A DNA stretch of 64,000 bases from Photobacterium phosphoreum (GCF_002954725.1 NZ_MSCQ01000002.1:553301-617300); one strand, 5' to 3'. Positions 17,834 to 27,028 are shown, counted from the stretch's first letter. Program-made: numbers and translations. Notes: generated by a model from the letters alone, not told the origin.

Positions 17834-19306
17834 ATGACTATGAAAAAACTACCTTTATTAGCTTGCGCGATTGCTAGTTTACTTGGCACTCAGGCTGCAA
17901 ATGCATGTACTACTCTCCTTGTTGGTAACCAAGCTTCAACTAACGGTGCCTATTACATGGCACGTAATGAAGATTACAAAGCAGTATGGGCTAAACATTT
18001 TGTACTTCACCCTCGTACTGTTAATGAAAAAGGTGAATTCCACTCCAATACTGATCGCTTTACATACCCGCTACCAAAAGTGTCATTGTCTTACACTTCA
18101 ATGCAAGATTGGGATACGCATGATAAAACCATGGGTGAAGTCGGTTTAAACTCAGCCGGTGTTGGTATTACCTCAACCGAAAGCCTAACCAATCGTCAAG
18201 CGGCTCTAACTGCAGATCCTTATAATATTAAAAATGGTATTAATGAAGACTCTATAGAAAACGTGATTTTACCTCGTATTCACAGCGCTAAAGAAGGCGT
18301 TGAATTACTAGGTAAAATTATTGAAGAGCGTGGCGCATCACAAGGCTTTGGGGTTGGCTTTATTGATAAAACTGGCATTTGGTATTTAGAAACAGGCAGT
18401 GGTCATCAATGGATGGCACGTAAAATTCCTAATGATGCTTATTTCATTTCAGGTAATCAGGCGCGTTTAAAAGAATATTTACCGAATAATAGCGATTACC
18501 TCGCTTCACCTACTTTGGTTTCTTTTGCAGAACAACATGGTTTATATGTTGCAAAAGCCAATCAACCGTTTGATTTCCATGCGGCTTACGGCACCACAGG
18601 TGGTAAAGAGAATATCACTTACAACTATCCTCGCGTATGGATTGCACAGCATATTCTTAACCCAGAACTTAAAACCCAAGTTGATCGCGACCAACAAAAC
18701 TACCCTGTATTTTTAACGCCAACACATAAAATCTCACTGCAAAAAGTTGAAGATATTATGCGTAACCATTACCAAGGTACGGCAATGGACCCGTACGCCA
18801 ACGCTGATCCATTAGGTCATTATCGTCCGATCTCAGTATTCCGTTGTGCTGAATCACATATAATTGAAGTACGCCCTAACCTACCAACGGCCATAGGTGA
18901 AACGGAATACATCAACCTAGGTATGACTGCGCTTGGGGTTTATATTCCGTTCTACCAAGGCACCACTGAGATCCCATATGGTTATAATATTGGAACCGAT
19001 GTTGCGAGCAACGGTTCTATTTTCTGGGATATGCGTAAGCTACAAACATTAGGCATGGCAAATTGGAAACAAAACGCGCCTATTATTCGTGCCGCCTATG
19101 ATAAATACGAATCTGACACCGCGATTGCTCAGAAAAAAATGGAACAAAAATACTTAGCCATTTATAAGCAACATCCAAAAGAAGCGACGGCTTTAATCAA
19201 TAAATTTGAGCAAGTAGCAACGGATAATGCACTTAAAGTGACGAACGAAATATTTACCACGCTGACTCAAAAAGCCGATATGGCATCACATTTTGCCGGT
19301 GCTTAA
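17834..19306 (+). CDS. C69-family dipeptidase
   Basis: A 490-residue N-terminal nucleophile hydrolase of peptidase family C69. The first 24 residues form a signal peptide (KKLPLLACAIASLLGTQAANA). Cleavage exposes Cys25 in ACTTLLVG, the expected catalytic nucleophile. Thus signal processing and activation coincide, and the enzyme should be periplasmic or secreted. YYMARNEDY and GSGHQWMARKIP are family motifs. Either ATG 17834 or 17840 could start it. Six 6-bp repeats follow directly after the stop. Confidence 0.9.
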   Translation: MTMKKLPLLACAIASLLGTQAANACTTLLVGNQASTNGAYYMARNEDYKAVWAKHFVLHPRTVNEKGEFHSNTDRFTYPLPKVSLSYTSMQDWDTHDKTMGEVGLNSAGVGITSTESLTNRQAALTADPYNIKNGINEDSIENVILPRIHSAKEGVELLGKIIEERGASQGFGVGFIDKTGIWYLETGSGHQWMARKIPNDAYFISGNQARLKEYLPNNSDYLASPTLVSFAEQHGLYVAKANQPFDFHAAYGTTGGKENITYNYPRVWIAQHILNPELKTQVDRDQQNYPVFLTPTHKISLQKVEDIMRNHYQGTAMDPYANADPLGHYRPISVFRCAESHIIEVRPNLPTAIGETEYINLGMTALGVYIPFYQGTTEIPYGYNIGTDVASNGSIFWDMRKLQTLGMANWKQNAPIIRAAYDKYESDTAIAQKKMEQKYLAIYKQHPKEATALINKFEQVATDNALKVTNEIFTTLTQKADMASHFAGA

Positions 19307-19342
19307 GCAATAGCAATAGCAATAGCAATAGCAATAGCAATT
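19307..19342. repeat. GCAATA hexanucleotide tandem repeat
   Basis: Five perfect GCAATA units and a sixth GCAATT begin immediately after the dipeptidase stop codon and precede its terminator. Confidence 0.95.
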
Positions 19343-19351
19343 GAATCATCT

Positions 19352-19377
19352 AAAGCGCCTACATTGGCGCTTTTTTT
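19352..19377 (+). terminator. terminator after the dipeptidase
   Basis: AAAGCGCC and GGCGCTTT pair around a short loop (TACATT) and are followed by a run of T. A strong intrinsic terminator. Confidence 0.9.
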
Positions 19378-19485
19378 GTAGATCATCAGTTTCAATACCG
19401 ACTTGTCAGTTCACCAAAACAAATACTATCCCTAAAAACGGTTTACGTTATAATCGCCATCCAGCTCAACAATAAATAGCGTGTT

Positions 19486-20619
19486 ATGTACCAACTGACG
19501 TTTTCATTTGAAGAATTTCTTGCCGAGTTTTGGCAAAAGAAGCCGACCATCATTAAAGGTGGTTTTAAAAATTTTGTCGATCCCATTTCGCCTGATGAAC
19601 TTGCAGGACTGGCAATGGAAGAAGAGGTTGATTCGCGCTATATCGCTCAATTAGCCGATACTTGGGATGTTCGTCATGGTCCACTGACGTTTGATGATAC
19701 ACCAGAAGATCATTGGTCATTCATTGTTCAAGCCGCTAATCATTGGCATGAAGGTGCTGCACAATTAATTACCCCATTTCGTCAATTACCCGGTTGGTTA
19801 CTGGATGATTTAATGATCAGCTACTCAACCCCTGGTGGCGGTGTTGGTCCTCATATCGATCAATATGATGTGTTTATTACTCAAGGTTCAGGTAAACGTC
19901 ATTGGCGTGTCGGCCCTAAAAAAGATGATTACGAAGAAGAATGTCGTCATCCTGCATTACGTCAAATAAAAGGTTTTGATCCTATTATTGATGATATTTT
20001 AGAGCCTGGTGATATTTTGTATATTCCACCTGGTTTCCCCCATGATGGTTATGCCATTGAAACGTCAATGAGTTTTTCGGTGGGTTTCCGTTCACCTAAA
20101 AAACAAGAATTATTAAGCAGCTTTGCCGATTTTGTGATTGCGAATGATATTGGCGATGTGCATTATCATAATCCAGCGCTTCCAGCCCGTGTAAATAACG
20201 GTGCTATCTTGGCAGAAGAAGCAAAAGATCTTGAAAACATGATGCGCAGCTTGCTTGATGATCCACAACGATTAAAGCAATGGATGGGTGAGCATTTAAC
20301 CCAAAGTCGCCATGAATTAGATGTCATGCCTTCTGAGCCACCATGGCAAGATAATGAAACCTATCAATTTTTAGAAGATGGTGAAGCATTTAAACGCATT
20401 GGTGGTTTACGTGCATTTTACCATCCTGATCAAGCACACCTTGTCTATATCAATGGCGAACAATACCAATTACCGCCAGAGTGTGCCGATGCAGCTAAAT
20501 TGCTGTGTGATGAAGAACAAATAACTTATCTTCAATTGGGTGAACAACTTGATCACCCTGCTTTTCTAGCCATGTTAACTCAACTTATTAACCTTGGTTA
20601 TTGGTACCCTGTCGAGTAA
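19486..20619 (+). CDS. roxA: ribosomal protein L16 arginine hydroxylase RoxA (YcfD)
   Basis: A 377-residue JmjC/cupin 2-oxoglutarate- and Fe(II)-dependent oxygenase that hydroxylates an arginine of ribosomal protein L16. The iron ligands are His123 and Asp125 in GPHIDQYDVF and His186 in PPGFPHDGYA, positions close to those of E. coli YcfD. The C-terminal winged-helix part (to YWYPVE) is complete. Monocistronic. Confidence 0.92.
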   Translation: MYQLTFSFEEFLAEFWQKKPTIIKGGFKNFVDPISPDELAGLAMEEEVDSRYIAQLADTWDVRHGPLTFDDTPEDHWSFIVQAANHWHEGAAQLITPFRQLPGWLLDDLMISYSTPGGGVGPHIDQYDVFITQGSGKRHWRVGPKKDDYEEECRHPALRQIKGFDPIIDDILEPGDILYIPPGFPHDGYAIETSMSFSVGFRSPKKQELLSSFADFVIANDIGDVHYHNPALPARVNNGAILAEEAKDLENMMRSLLDDPQRLKQWMGEHLTQSRHELDVMPSEPPWQDNETYQFLEDGEAFKRIGGLRAFYHPDQAHLVYINGEQYQLPPECADAAKLLCDEEQITYLQLGEQLDHPAFLAMLTQLINLGYWYPVE

Positions 20620-20652
20620 GCACTGTTGTCGCTTAATGAACTTGTACACCAT

Positions 20653-20680
20653 AATAAGAGAGGCCACCACCTCTCTTATT
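20653..20680. terminator. bidirectional terminator between roxA and marR-like gene
   Basis: AATAAGAGAGG and CCTCTCTTATT form a perfect 11-bp stem with a six-base loop. The stop codon of the minus-strand regulator lies inside the stem. Confidence 0.85.
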
Positions 20681-21260
20681 TGTCTTTCGTGACAGGCTGG
20701 TGCTCAACACAAATCAACGTTATATCATCAGCCGTTAATGGCAATTGTGTTAAACCGCAAACATAACCACCGTTACTATTAAGATGATACTTACAACTCG
20801 TACAGACCCCAAAAGATCGATACTGATGTTGTTTTTGGATTGATACTAATAATAAGGTTAATTGTTGCTGCAATAACGCAGGATCAAACTCTGTATTTCC
20901 GCCCTCACTATCAGAACAAGCAGCTAACAACTTTTCTGACGGAAAATAATCACTTAATAATTGTCGACCTTTTTTAGTCATGATTAGATGTATTATACGT
21001 TTATCATTACGATCAGCGATTTTCTCAACATAGCCTTTTATTTCTAACACTTTAATTGTCTGTGACACTGTCCCCTTCGTTAAGCCTAAAAATTCAGTAA
21101 CCGCTTTGGGTGTATTTGAAAAACGATTACAAATAGACAAATAATATAACGCCTCAAATTGGACGGGTTGTAATCCATGTCCAATAAGTTCTGTACGCAT
21201 TTCAGTTCTGATCATGTTACTAATGCGCTCAAGTAACTGTTGAATAATGATTATGTACAT
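20676..21260 (-). CDS. MarR-family regulator with Cys-rich C-terminal tail
   Basis: A 194-residue DNA-binding protein. Residues ~25-110 form the MarR winged helix (QPVQFEALYYLS, TEFLGLTKGTVSQTIKVLEIKGYVEK, wing DRNDKRIIHLIMT). An added tail holds Cys153, Cys156, Cys168 and Cys184 plus His159 and His187, a pattern that could bind Zn, Fe or an Fe-S cluster; normal MarR proteins are ~140-150 residues. It is divergent from a periplasmic protein gene, and palindromes lie between them, so it probably represses both. The signal could be metal or redox, by inference from the cysteines only. Confidence 0.85.
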   Translation of the reverse strand: MYIIIIQQLLERISNMIRTEMRTELIGHGLQPVQFEALYYLSICNRFSNTPKAVTEFLGLTKGTVSQTIKVLEIKGYVEKIADRNDKRIIHLIMTKKGRQLLSDYFPSEKLLAACSDSEGGNTEFDPALLQQQLTLLLVSIQKQHQYRSFGVCTSCKYHLNSNGGYVCGLTQLPLTADDITLICVEHQPVTKDK

Positions 21261-21269
21261 TAGTTAATG

Positions 21270-21339
21270 GTATCGACTCAAAACAAAATTGACAACTGTA
21301 TTTTTATGTTCTTATATAAATATAGTATTGAGTCGATAC
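21270..21339. promoter_or_regulatory. likely MarR operator pair
   Basis: GTATCGACTCAA (21270-21281) and TTGAGTCGATAC (21328-21339) are perfect inverted copies separated by 46 bp. The right copy sits in a near-palindrome AGTATTGAGTCGATACT (21325-21341, arms match 7 of 8). Their place in the divergent promoter region suits the neighbouring MarR protein. Confidence 0.65.
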
Positions 21340-21383
21340 TTTATTAATGTGTACTATACTCAATTCACTCAACGGAGGATGTT

Positions 21384-22145
21384 ATGAACACTTCAACCAC
21401 GCGAAAAACGATATTAGCCATCATGGTTACAGCAGTTTTCACTGTCGCAGGTTCCGTTTCTGCCCATTCAACACACAGCGGTGGGCTCCAAGCAAAAGCC
21501 AATAACGTTAAACTGGCACCCTTTGATATTATCCATACTAAAATCACCACAAAAGGCAATATCGCGACTTTTCATATTGCTGTTTCAGGCAAAGCTGGAG
21601 AAATCACACCCACCCCTATTGGTAAATTAGCCGGCAGTGATGTTTTTTCTTATGTTTGGCCGTTAACATTAAATAGCCATGCGGTCGGTTTTGAAAAGGA
21701 TGCCGGTATTTTAGCCTTAGCTGTTACTTCTCACCCCGATTTTGATGACACCCCTCAATATGATGAGAATGGTGATGGTAACAAAACTAATGATGGTAAT
21801 GTATGGCATAGCCACTGGGTTGTATTAGCACCCAATGAAAAATGTGGTCCTAATGCCCTTGGGGTCGTTGATATTCCAAAAGGTGAAAAACCGAAGTTAC
21901 CTAAGACATGGCCTGGATTACCGTTATTAATTGATAGTCCTAACTACAAGCCAGAGTTTAATGGTCATGATCTTAACGTAAAGGTAAGATTTGATAATAT
22001 TGATGCCCTTAAAATGGCAAACTTTGATGGTGTAACCGCAGGATTAAGGATCAATGCCAGCGCACATTCACCACTATTATGTGTAAAAAATGTATTTGAT
22101 GTCGCTTCTGGTGATTTAAGCCTACCCGGTAAAACAAATCACTAA
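21384..22145 (+). CDS. periplasmic protein of unknown function
   Basis: A 253-residue exported protein. The signal peptide ends VSAHS around residue 28. The mature part starts with a His-rich segment (AHSTHSGGL), and a central DENGDGNKTNDGN resembles a calcium-binding loop, followed by VWHSHWVVL. Two Cys (in NEKCGPN and LLCVKN) could form a disulfide. I recall no named family. GGAGG precedes ATG by five bases. It is probably controlled by the divergent MarR protein. Confidence 0.75.
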   Translation: MNTSTTRKTILAIMVTAVFTVAGSVSAHSTHSGGLQAKANNVKLAPFDIIHTKITTKGNIATFHIAVSGKAGEITPTPIGKLAGSDVFSYVWPLTLNSHAVGFEKDAGILALAVTSHPDFDDTPQYDENGDGNKTNDGNVWHSHWVVLAPNEKCGPNALGVVDIPKGEKPKLPKTWPGLPLLIDSPNYKPEFNGHDLNVKVRFDNIDALKMANFDGVTAGLRINASAHSPLLCVKNVFDVASGDLSLPGKTNH

Positions 22146-22179
22146 TGGCTATCGAACCATCCTTTAAACACTCAAAAAA

Positions 22180-22214
22180 TTAACCTTACTCTCTTATTGT
22201 TAGAGTAAGGTTAA
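22180..22214 (-). terminator. terminator for the DUF3313-like lipoprotein gene
   Basis: TTAACCTTACTCT and AGAGTAAGGTTAA form a perfect 13-bp stem. On the minus strand it is followed by a T-run (complement of CAAAAAAT). It may also serve the convergent periplasmic-protein gene. Confidence 0.8.
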
Positions 22215-22256
22215 CTTCATGTGAAAACTCACTGCTCGTTAGGATAAAACACTAAT

Positions 22257-22931
22257 TTATGCTTTATATTGCGTTAATGTCAGTGATAATCGCTTCACCC
22301 ACCAATTAATCGCATCTTTAATATCATCTGATGAATCAATCATTGTGCTGAGATCTTTATTGCCCGATTTGCGATCAATAGCCGCAATAATAGGCTCTCC
22401 TGTTATCGCATCACTGATCAATATTTCCATAGAAGCCGAACCGACATTGGTATGCTCGCCGGTAAGCACTTTTGAAATAGTTGAAATTCCTAACCCGACG
22501 GGTAATACACTGCTTGTAATCGCTAAAATAGGGTTTGGGGTTTGCACATTAGTAATCGCAATGGTGACACGTAATGTTTTTGATTGTGGTTTTTCTACCA
22601 CTTTTAACACTGTATTTAATGATTTTAATTGGTGAATAAAATAATCTTTTATCTCAATAATTTCATCATCAGACAAATGATCACTCTTTTCTTTATCAAG
22701 CACGATATAAACTTGGTCGTAAATAATACTGTCGTACTGAGCCATTTTACGTTGCAATGAACGCTCATTAAATATGCCCCGTTTAGCCCATACTAAATCA
22801 ACCCCATCTTTTGGACCAGGGCGAAAATCTTCAAAGGTTTCAAATGTTTTGGGCTTTAGTATCTTATGGTTATTAGCACAACCTACCGTAGTGATAATGA
22901 CTAATATCAATAACCAGATCTTTTGTTGCAT
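22257..22931 (-). CDS. DUF3313-like outer-membrane or periplasmic lipoprotein
   Basis: About 224 residues. The N-terminus MQQKIWLLILVIITTVGC is a lipoprotein signal with lipobox TVGC, so Cys18 would be lipidated. I start at ATG 22931, because an upstream ATG (22952) would put a charged leader before the signal. YDSIIYDQVYIVLDKEK, and later LRVTIAITNV and SASMEILISDAITGE, fit DUF3313. Function unknown. Confidence 0.75.
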   Translation of the reverse strand: MQQKIWLLILVIITTVGCANNHKILKPKTFETFEDFRPGPKDGVDLVWAKRGIFNERSLQRKMAQYDSIIYDQVYIVLDKEKSDHLSDDEIIEIKDYFIHQLKSLNTVLKVVEKPQSKTLRVTIAITNVQTPNPILAITSSVLPVGLGISTISKVLTGEHTNVGSASMEILISDAITGEPIIAAIDRKSGNKDLSTMIDSSDDIKDAINWWVKRLSLTLTQYKA

Positions 22932-23094
22932 TCCTTTCACCCTCTCATCCATTGAACGATAAATATATTATCTATAATCGACTGTTACTTATATGTTACC
23001 AAAATAACAATATGCCATACTATAAATTAATATTCATCACGATGCAAAGGTGATAGTAGTGATCTTTATTGGACTAAAAGATGAAGTACGCTGT

Positions 23095-23544
23095 TTATAT
23101 GAACCGATCACGAATATCATCAGTTGGAAGTAGACATTGACTATTTTTCCCAAATAACACATATCTATTTTTGGCGATTGTTTTATAAATAAAATCACGA
23201 ATGAAAATTGGAATGTATTTTAACAGACTAAACCAGCGCCATTTCCCCCCTAAGCGATCAGTAATCGCAAAAACAGCATTACTACGTTCAAAGACGATGC
23301 CGTCTGAGATTAATATTACAGTTTCATCTTTAAGGGTATTAATCTGATATTGCTGTTGTAAATGTACGCCAATGGCAGACTGAGCTGCACAAAATGAAAA
23401 TAACCGCTGTGGATCTCGGTTGATAATAAATAACACCGAGCTTTCACATAAATGACAAACACCATCAAAAATAACGATATTTGTGCGTTCATCTATTTTT
23501 GCTAGATCTTGATCACTCATATTCATCATAGGTTCTCTATTCAA
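23095..23544 (-). CDS. DCC-family thiol-disulfide oxidoreductase-like protein
   Basis: A 149-residue protein of the DUF393 family. VIFDGVCHLCESSVLFIINRD contains the DxxCxxC signature (Cys30, Cys33). FSFCAAQS and the closing FGKNSQCLLP are also conserved. The family is predicted to do thiol-disulfide exchange. It could start at Met1, Met6 or Met7. It follows the old-yellow-enzyme gene after a terminator. Confidence 0.88.
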   Translation of the reverse strand: MNREPMMNMSDQDLAKIDERTNIVIFDGVCHLCESSVLFIINRDPQRLFSFCAAQSAIGVHLQQQYQINTLKDETVILISDGIVFERSNAVFAITDRLGGKWRWFSLLKYIPIFIRDFIYKTIAKNRYVLFGKNSQCLLPTDDIRDRFI

Positions 23545-23570
23545 CCAAGCTAACCCAATAATACCAATAA

Positions 23571-23602
23571 AAAAAGAGCTAACACAAAGGTTAGCTCTTT
23601 TT
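23571..23602. terminator. bidirectional terminator
   Basis: AAAAAGAGCTAAC and GTTAGCTCTTTTT form a perfect 13-bp stem with a six-base loop and T-runs on both strands. It ends the flavin oxidoreductase transcript. Confidence 0.9.
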
Positions 23603-23625
23603 AGTTATTCAAATAAAGCCATTAA

Positions 23626-24738
23626 TTATAAGCGTGCTAATTCTGCTTTACGGGTTTTATTAACTACACAGAAATTACCACGACGAGTACGGCACTTTGA
23701 ACAACGCTCACATTCAACATCAGCCTTGTAGCCCTCAAACCAGCGTTTAATTAACTTAGGTTCAGACAGCAATGGGCGTGATAACGCGAAAAATTCAATG
23801 CCAGTATTGTTTGCCATCGCTTCAATGGCATCAAACTCACTCAAGCCACCAACGGTAATAACCGGTACTTTAACATCTTGGCTGATCACATCACCATACT
23901 GATGGAAATAACCTTCTGGCTCAATCGTGTAACCATCATAAGATTCGTCAACCATAGTGTCAGCTTTACCGTGTACGTTACCTGAAATGATAATCGCATC
24001 AACACCAATAGCTTCTAGCTTTTTACAAATAAGGCGTGTTTCAGCAAATGTTAATCCACCCTCAAAAAACTCAGACGCAGTTAACTTCACTAAAATCGGG
24101 AAATCATCACCGACTAAGGTTCTAATGTTAGCGTAAATTTCTAATAAGAAGCGCATGCGGTTATCAAGGCTACCGCCATATTGATCGTCACGCTGATTAT
24201 AATATGGGCTTAAAAATTGGTTAATTAAATACGTATGTGCCGCATGAATTTCGACACCATCAAAACCTGCATCTTGGGCGCGTTTAGTAGCTAATGCAAA
24301 AGCTTCAACAATATAATCGATATCAGCTTGAGTCATCGCCTGACCCAATGTTTGAGTGCCTTTTTCACAGACTGCACTTGGCGCAAAGATCACTCGCTCA
24401 CCAAGGTTATAAGTGGTTTTAGTACCACCATAAGCAAGTTGCATCACGATTTTAGAATCATATTGATGAACAAGATCGGTTAATTTTTGATATTCTTCGA
24501 TGAAAGAATCGTTATACATACCCATCATGCCAGCATTGGGTTTTTCTTCTTCGACAATATTTGCATAACCCGTTACGATCAGCCCCACTTCCCCTTGCGC
24601 AAGCTCTTCATAAATAGCATAAAGCTTATCGGTCATATGGCCATCTTCTGTTGCCATATTTTCCCACGTTGCACTACGAACAAAGCGGTTTTTTAATGCC
24701 ATGTTGCCAATACGGGCTTCTGTAAACAAAGTACTCAA
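23626..24738 (-). CDS. NADH:flavin oxidoreductase, old yellow enzyme family
   Basis: An FMN-dependent (alpha/beta)8 barrel reductase. LKNRFVRSATWE near the N-terminus, GFDGVEIHAAHTYLINQFLSPYYNQRDDQYGGSLDNR (catalytic His pair region) and the phosphate-binding VPVITVGGLS are intact. The C-terminal CERCSKCRTRRGNFC is a Cys-rich tail. I choose TTG 24738, as GAGAGGA lies seven bases upstream and family members begin just before 'LF'; an ATG at 24774 would add 12 residues. A hairpin near 24795-24825 precedes it. Substrate is probably an enone or related electrophile. Confidence 0.85.
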   Translation of the reverse strand: MSTLFTEARIGNMALKNRFVRSATWENMATEDGHMTDKLYAIYEELAQGEVGLIVTGYANIVEEEKPNAGMMGMYNDSFIEEYQKLTDLVHQYDSKIVMQLAYGGTKTTYNLGERVIFAPSAVCEKGTQTLGQAMTQADIDYIVEAFALATKRAQDAGFDGVEIHAAHTYLINQFLSPYYNQRDDQYGGSLDNRMRFLLEIYANIRTLVGDDFPILVKLTASEFFEGGLTFAETRLICKKLEAIGVDAIIISGNVHGKADTMVDESYDGYTIEPEGYFHQYGDVISQDVKVPVITVGGLSEFDAIEAMANNTGIEFFALSRPLLSEPKLIKRWFEGYKADVECERCSKCRTRRGNFCVVNKTRKAELARL

Positions 24739-24966
24739 ATCATGTCCTCTCAAATATCGTTTAGTCTTATTCATCAGCACGATAAAAACCAAAAAGAACA
24801 ATATTGTCGTACTGTTCTTTTTATGTGCATTTTTATCATAAACGCTAAGTTAGAATGAATAATACCGTCACTACATCTAAAAATCTTTAATCTGGATTAA
24901 TATAATGTCAGTTCTATCAACTATACCCTCACGCGCAACTTGCATAACGAGAGTATAAATTGAAGA

Positions 24967-25248
24967 TTAGATAATGCTAACACCGTCAGTTTCAAGCACA
25001 CTGTTTGCGCCTGCACGATCAATAATTTTAACTAAAACCGATTGAATGGTTTCATCTTCACGTACATCATTTTCACTGACGAATTTTTGTTCTTGAGGCT
25101 CTGCACCTTCTGCAAGCGTAAACGTAACAACAACTTCAGTTGCAATATCCGATGTTTTACCAAAATAGGCTAACGAAAGCTGAGGGTAACCTTTAAAGCC
25201 TTTTTTAACTTGTTTTGCGATACGTTTTTTAGCTTTATCTACATTCAT
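24967..25248 (-). CDS. hypothetical protein, 93 residues
   Basis: A small soluble protein with a basic N-terminus (DKAKKRIAKQVKKGFKGYPQ) and an acidic middle. I have seen close relatives annotated only as hypothetical in Vibrionaceae, without an assigned domain. It reads as a complete gene with start in AACATGAATGTAG context. Role unknown. Confidence 0.7.
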   Translation of the reverse strand: MNVDKAKKRIAKQVKKGFKGYPQLSLAYFGKTSDIATEVVVTFTLAEGAEPQEQKFVSENDVREDETIQSVLVKIIDRAGANSVLETDGVSII

Positions 25249-25337
25249 GTTTAGCCCTTGCTAGGTCTTGAATAAAATCAAAATAGTACAAAATGATATT
25301 ATGTTACTTACTACTGCGATAATACTTAAATTACGCA

Positions 25338-25808
25338 TTAAGTCACTAAAAACCAAGAAGGTGGCGCACGTTTAGTCCATTTAGCAAAGGCCGCTTTGTC
25401 GCCACGATAGAAATTACGATAAGCCTCAATTGCATCAAATTTCACTTTGTAGTCATCTGGCATTGCCTGAACAAATGGCGTTAGTCCGATAGCATCATAA
25501 GAATATGTCGATATTTGTGCCAGTACAGCAATCGATTTATGATCAATGCTCTTGTTATAACGATATTTATATTCTTTATTTAACGCTAATGTTAATGCTT
25601 TTAGCCATAGAAAATTATCGTATGATTGCTCAACCCAGAGCACACAGGGATGGTTAATATGGGTCGATTTATAAGGCGTCGTGAAGCCTTTTTTATTGAG
25701 GGCGGTACATAAAAGCTGGACACTTTCTAAAATCATTTTAACCACATGCTGATCACAGTGGTATTGTGCGCATTTTTCAATATCCTGATCTAATATAAAA
25801 ATATTCAT
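25338..25808 (-). CDS. conserved hypothetical protein, pyrimidine-dimer glycosylase-like
   Basis: About 156 residues from ATG 25808 (MNIFILDQD), chosen because GGGATG lies upstream and the family starts with this sequence. CAQYHCDQHVVKMILESVQLLCTAL, INHPCVLWVEQSYDNFLWL and AKWTKRAPPSWF are conserved in a widespread uncharacterised family. Some members are loosely annotated as DNA glycosylase-like; I cannot confirm activity. Confidence 0.7.
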   Translation of the reverse strand: MNIFILDQDIEKCAQYHCDQHVVKMILESVQLLCTALNKKGFTTPYKSTHINHPCVLWVEQSYDNFLWLKALTLALNKEYKYRYNKSIDHKSIAVLAQISTYSYDAIGLTPFVQAMPDDYKVKFDAIEAYRNFYRGDKAAFAKWTKRAPPSWFLVT

Positions 25809-25869
25809 CGAATCATCCCTTATTAAGGCCATAACAGCTTAGTTCAGCATAGGATATCTATCTTTCATT

Positions 25870-26340
25870 TTATAATTCTATTTCCGTGTATTGACGTTGA
25901 TAATGTTCTAAAAGTTGTTGTATTCCCATTATCGGAATCTCTAGCGTTGCGGTATTAGTGAAGGGATGACACTGTATAGAGGAATAATTAAATATACTTT
26001 TATCAATGATTAATTCAACTGCACCTTGTGTATCTTTAAGAATATCTAAAATAGAAACAGAGCCAGTACCTAAGTATTTATCTAAGCGGCTACTGGATGC
26101 GAAACTTAAACTTGAAACGTCTAATATTTGACTTAATCTTTTAAAATCAACTGTCTTATCATCCACCATGATAATTAAAAAATGGCGATTACCTTTCTTA
26201 TTTTTAATAAACAGATTTTTGGTTGCTGCGCCATCAATATCTAACGCTAATAAATGCGCTTGTTCACAATTGAACACCGCAGGATGTTGAAACTTTTTAT
26301 AACTAATACCAAGATCATCAAGTATTTTATATATATTCAT
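25870..26340 (-). CDS. YbaK/ProX-type aminoacyl-tRNA deacylase
   Basis: About 156 residues from ATG 26340, which has GGAG nine bases upstream. YKKFQHPAVFNCEQAHLL, GAATKNLFIKNKKGNRHFLIIMVDDK and LGTGSVSILDIL follow the prolyl-tRNA-synthetase-associated (ProXp) pattern, including the Lys of KNLFIKN. Such free-standing editing domains hydrolyse mischarged Ala-tRNA(Pro) or related tRNAs in the cytosol. Precise tRNA specificity is not visible. Confidence 0.85.
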   Translation of the reverse strand: MNIYKILDDLGISYKKFQHPAVFNCEQAHLLALDIDGAATKNLFIKNKKGNRHFLIIMVDDKTVDFKRLSQILDVSSLSFASSSRLDKYLGTGSVSILDILKDTQGAVELIIDKSIFNYSSIQCHPFTNTATLEIPIMGIQQLLEHYQRQYTEIEL

Positions 26341-26517
26341 GCTTAACTCCATTTTAGCGAATATTTGAATACATTATTACTATTTCACTTATTACCCTAT
26401 AAGTAAATATGAAAAATAAGCATCAAGCTAATCACAATGAGTCAGCAAAAAATATCTATTTAATAACGGAGAAATTTAAAATAAAACAGGAATATAGCGG
26501 CTTAGTGGTTAATCAAA

Positions 26518-26543
26518 TAGGGTCTAATCATGATTAGACCCTA
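26518..26543. terminator. perfect 26-bp palindrome downstream of DUF3297 gene
   Basis: The 13-base half TAGGGTCTAATCA is followed directly by its exact reverse complement, with no spacer. It lies 84 bp past the stop of the minus-strand DUF3297 gene. Neither side has a run of T. It may be a rho-independent hairpin variant or a protein-binding palindrome. Confidence 0.55.
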
Positions 26544-26626
26544 AGATCATCATATCTATTGCTACCTAAACGGTAAACAATGATAGTCATGCAGTTAACG
26601 GAAAACCATTAACTCAGTGACGCATC

Positions 26627-26875
26627 TTACTTATAAAAAGCTTCAACAGTGCCTTTTAGAGTAATAAGCATTGGATTGCCGCGGCGATCGAGTGCTTTAG
26701 GTGACGGTACTTTTACCCAACCTTCGCTGATGCAGTATTCCTCAACATCAAAACGCTCTTTACCATTTAGTAGAATGCCAATTTCATATTCAAAAGCAGC
26801 TTCTAGGTAATGTGGGCTACGAGGATTACCAGAAAGGTGATCAGGTAAAGTCGGGCGTGATGTAGTATCGTTCAT
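26627..26875 (-). CDS. DUF3297 family protein
   Basis: An 82-residue protein with the typical pattern LPDHLSGNPRSPHYLEAAFEYEIGI, KERFDVEEYCISEGWVKV and the C-terminal MLITLKGTVEAFYK. Family members are this length. Function is unknown; the protein is soluble and monocistronic. Confidence 0.9.
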   Translation of the reverse strand: MNDTTSRPTLPDHLSGNPRSPHYLEAAFEYEIGILLNGKERFDVEEYCISEGWVKVPSPKALDRRGNPMLITLKGTVEAFYK

Positions 26876-27028
26876 GTTGATGCCTGTTGAAAATCAAAAG
26901 TGCGCTATTGTAGACAATCTCAGGCTAACGCTCAAGAGTTGTATTATTTTGAGTGAGTACAAACACAATATCTTTATACTCGTTATCTCTGCACATACAC
27001 ATTTGTATCAAAATCGCTAAATAACCGA

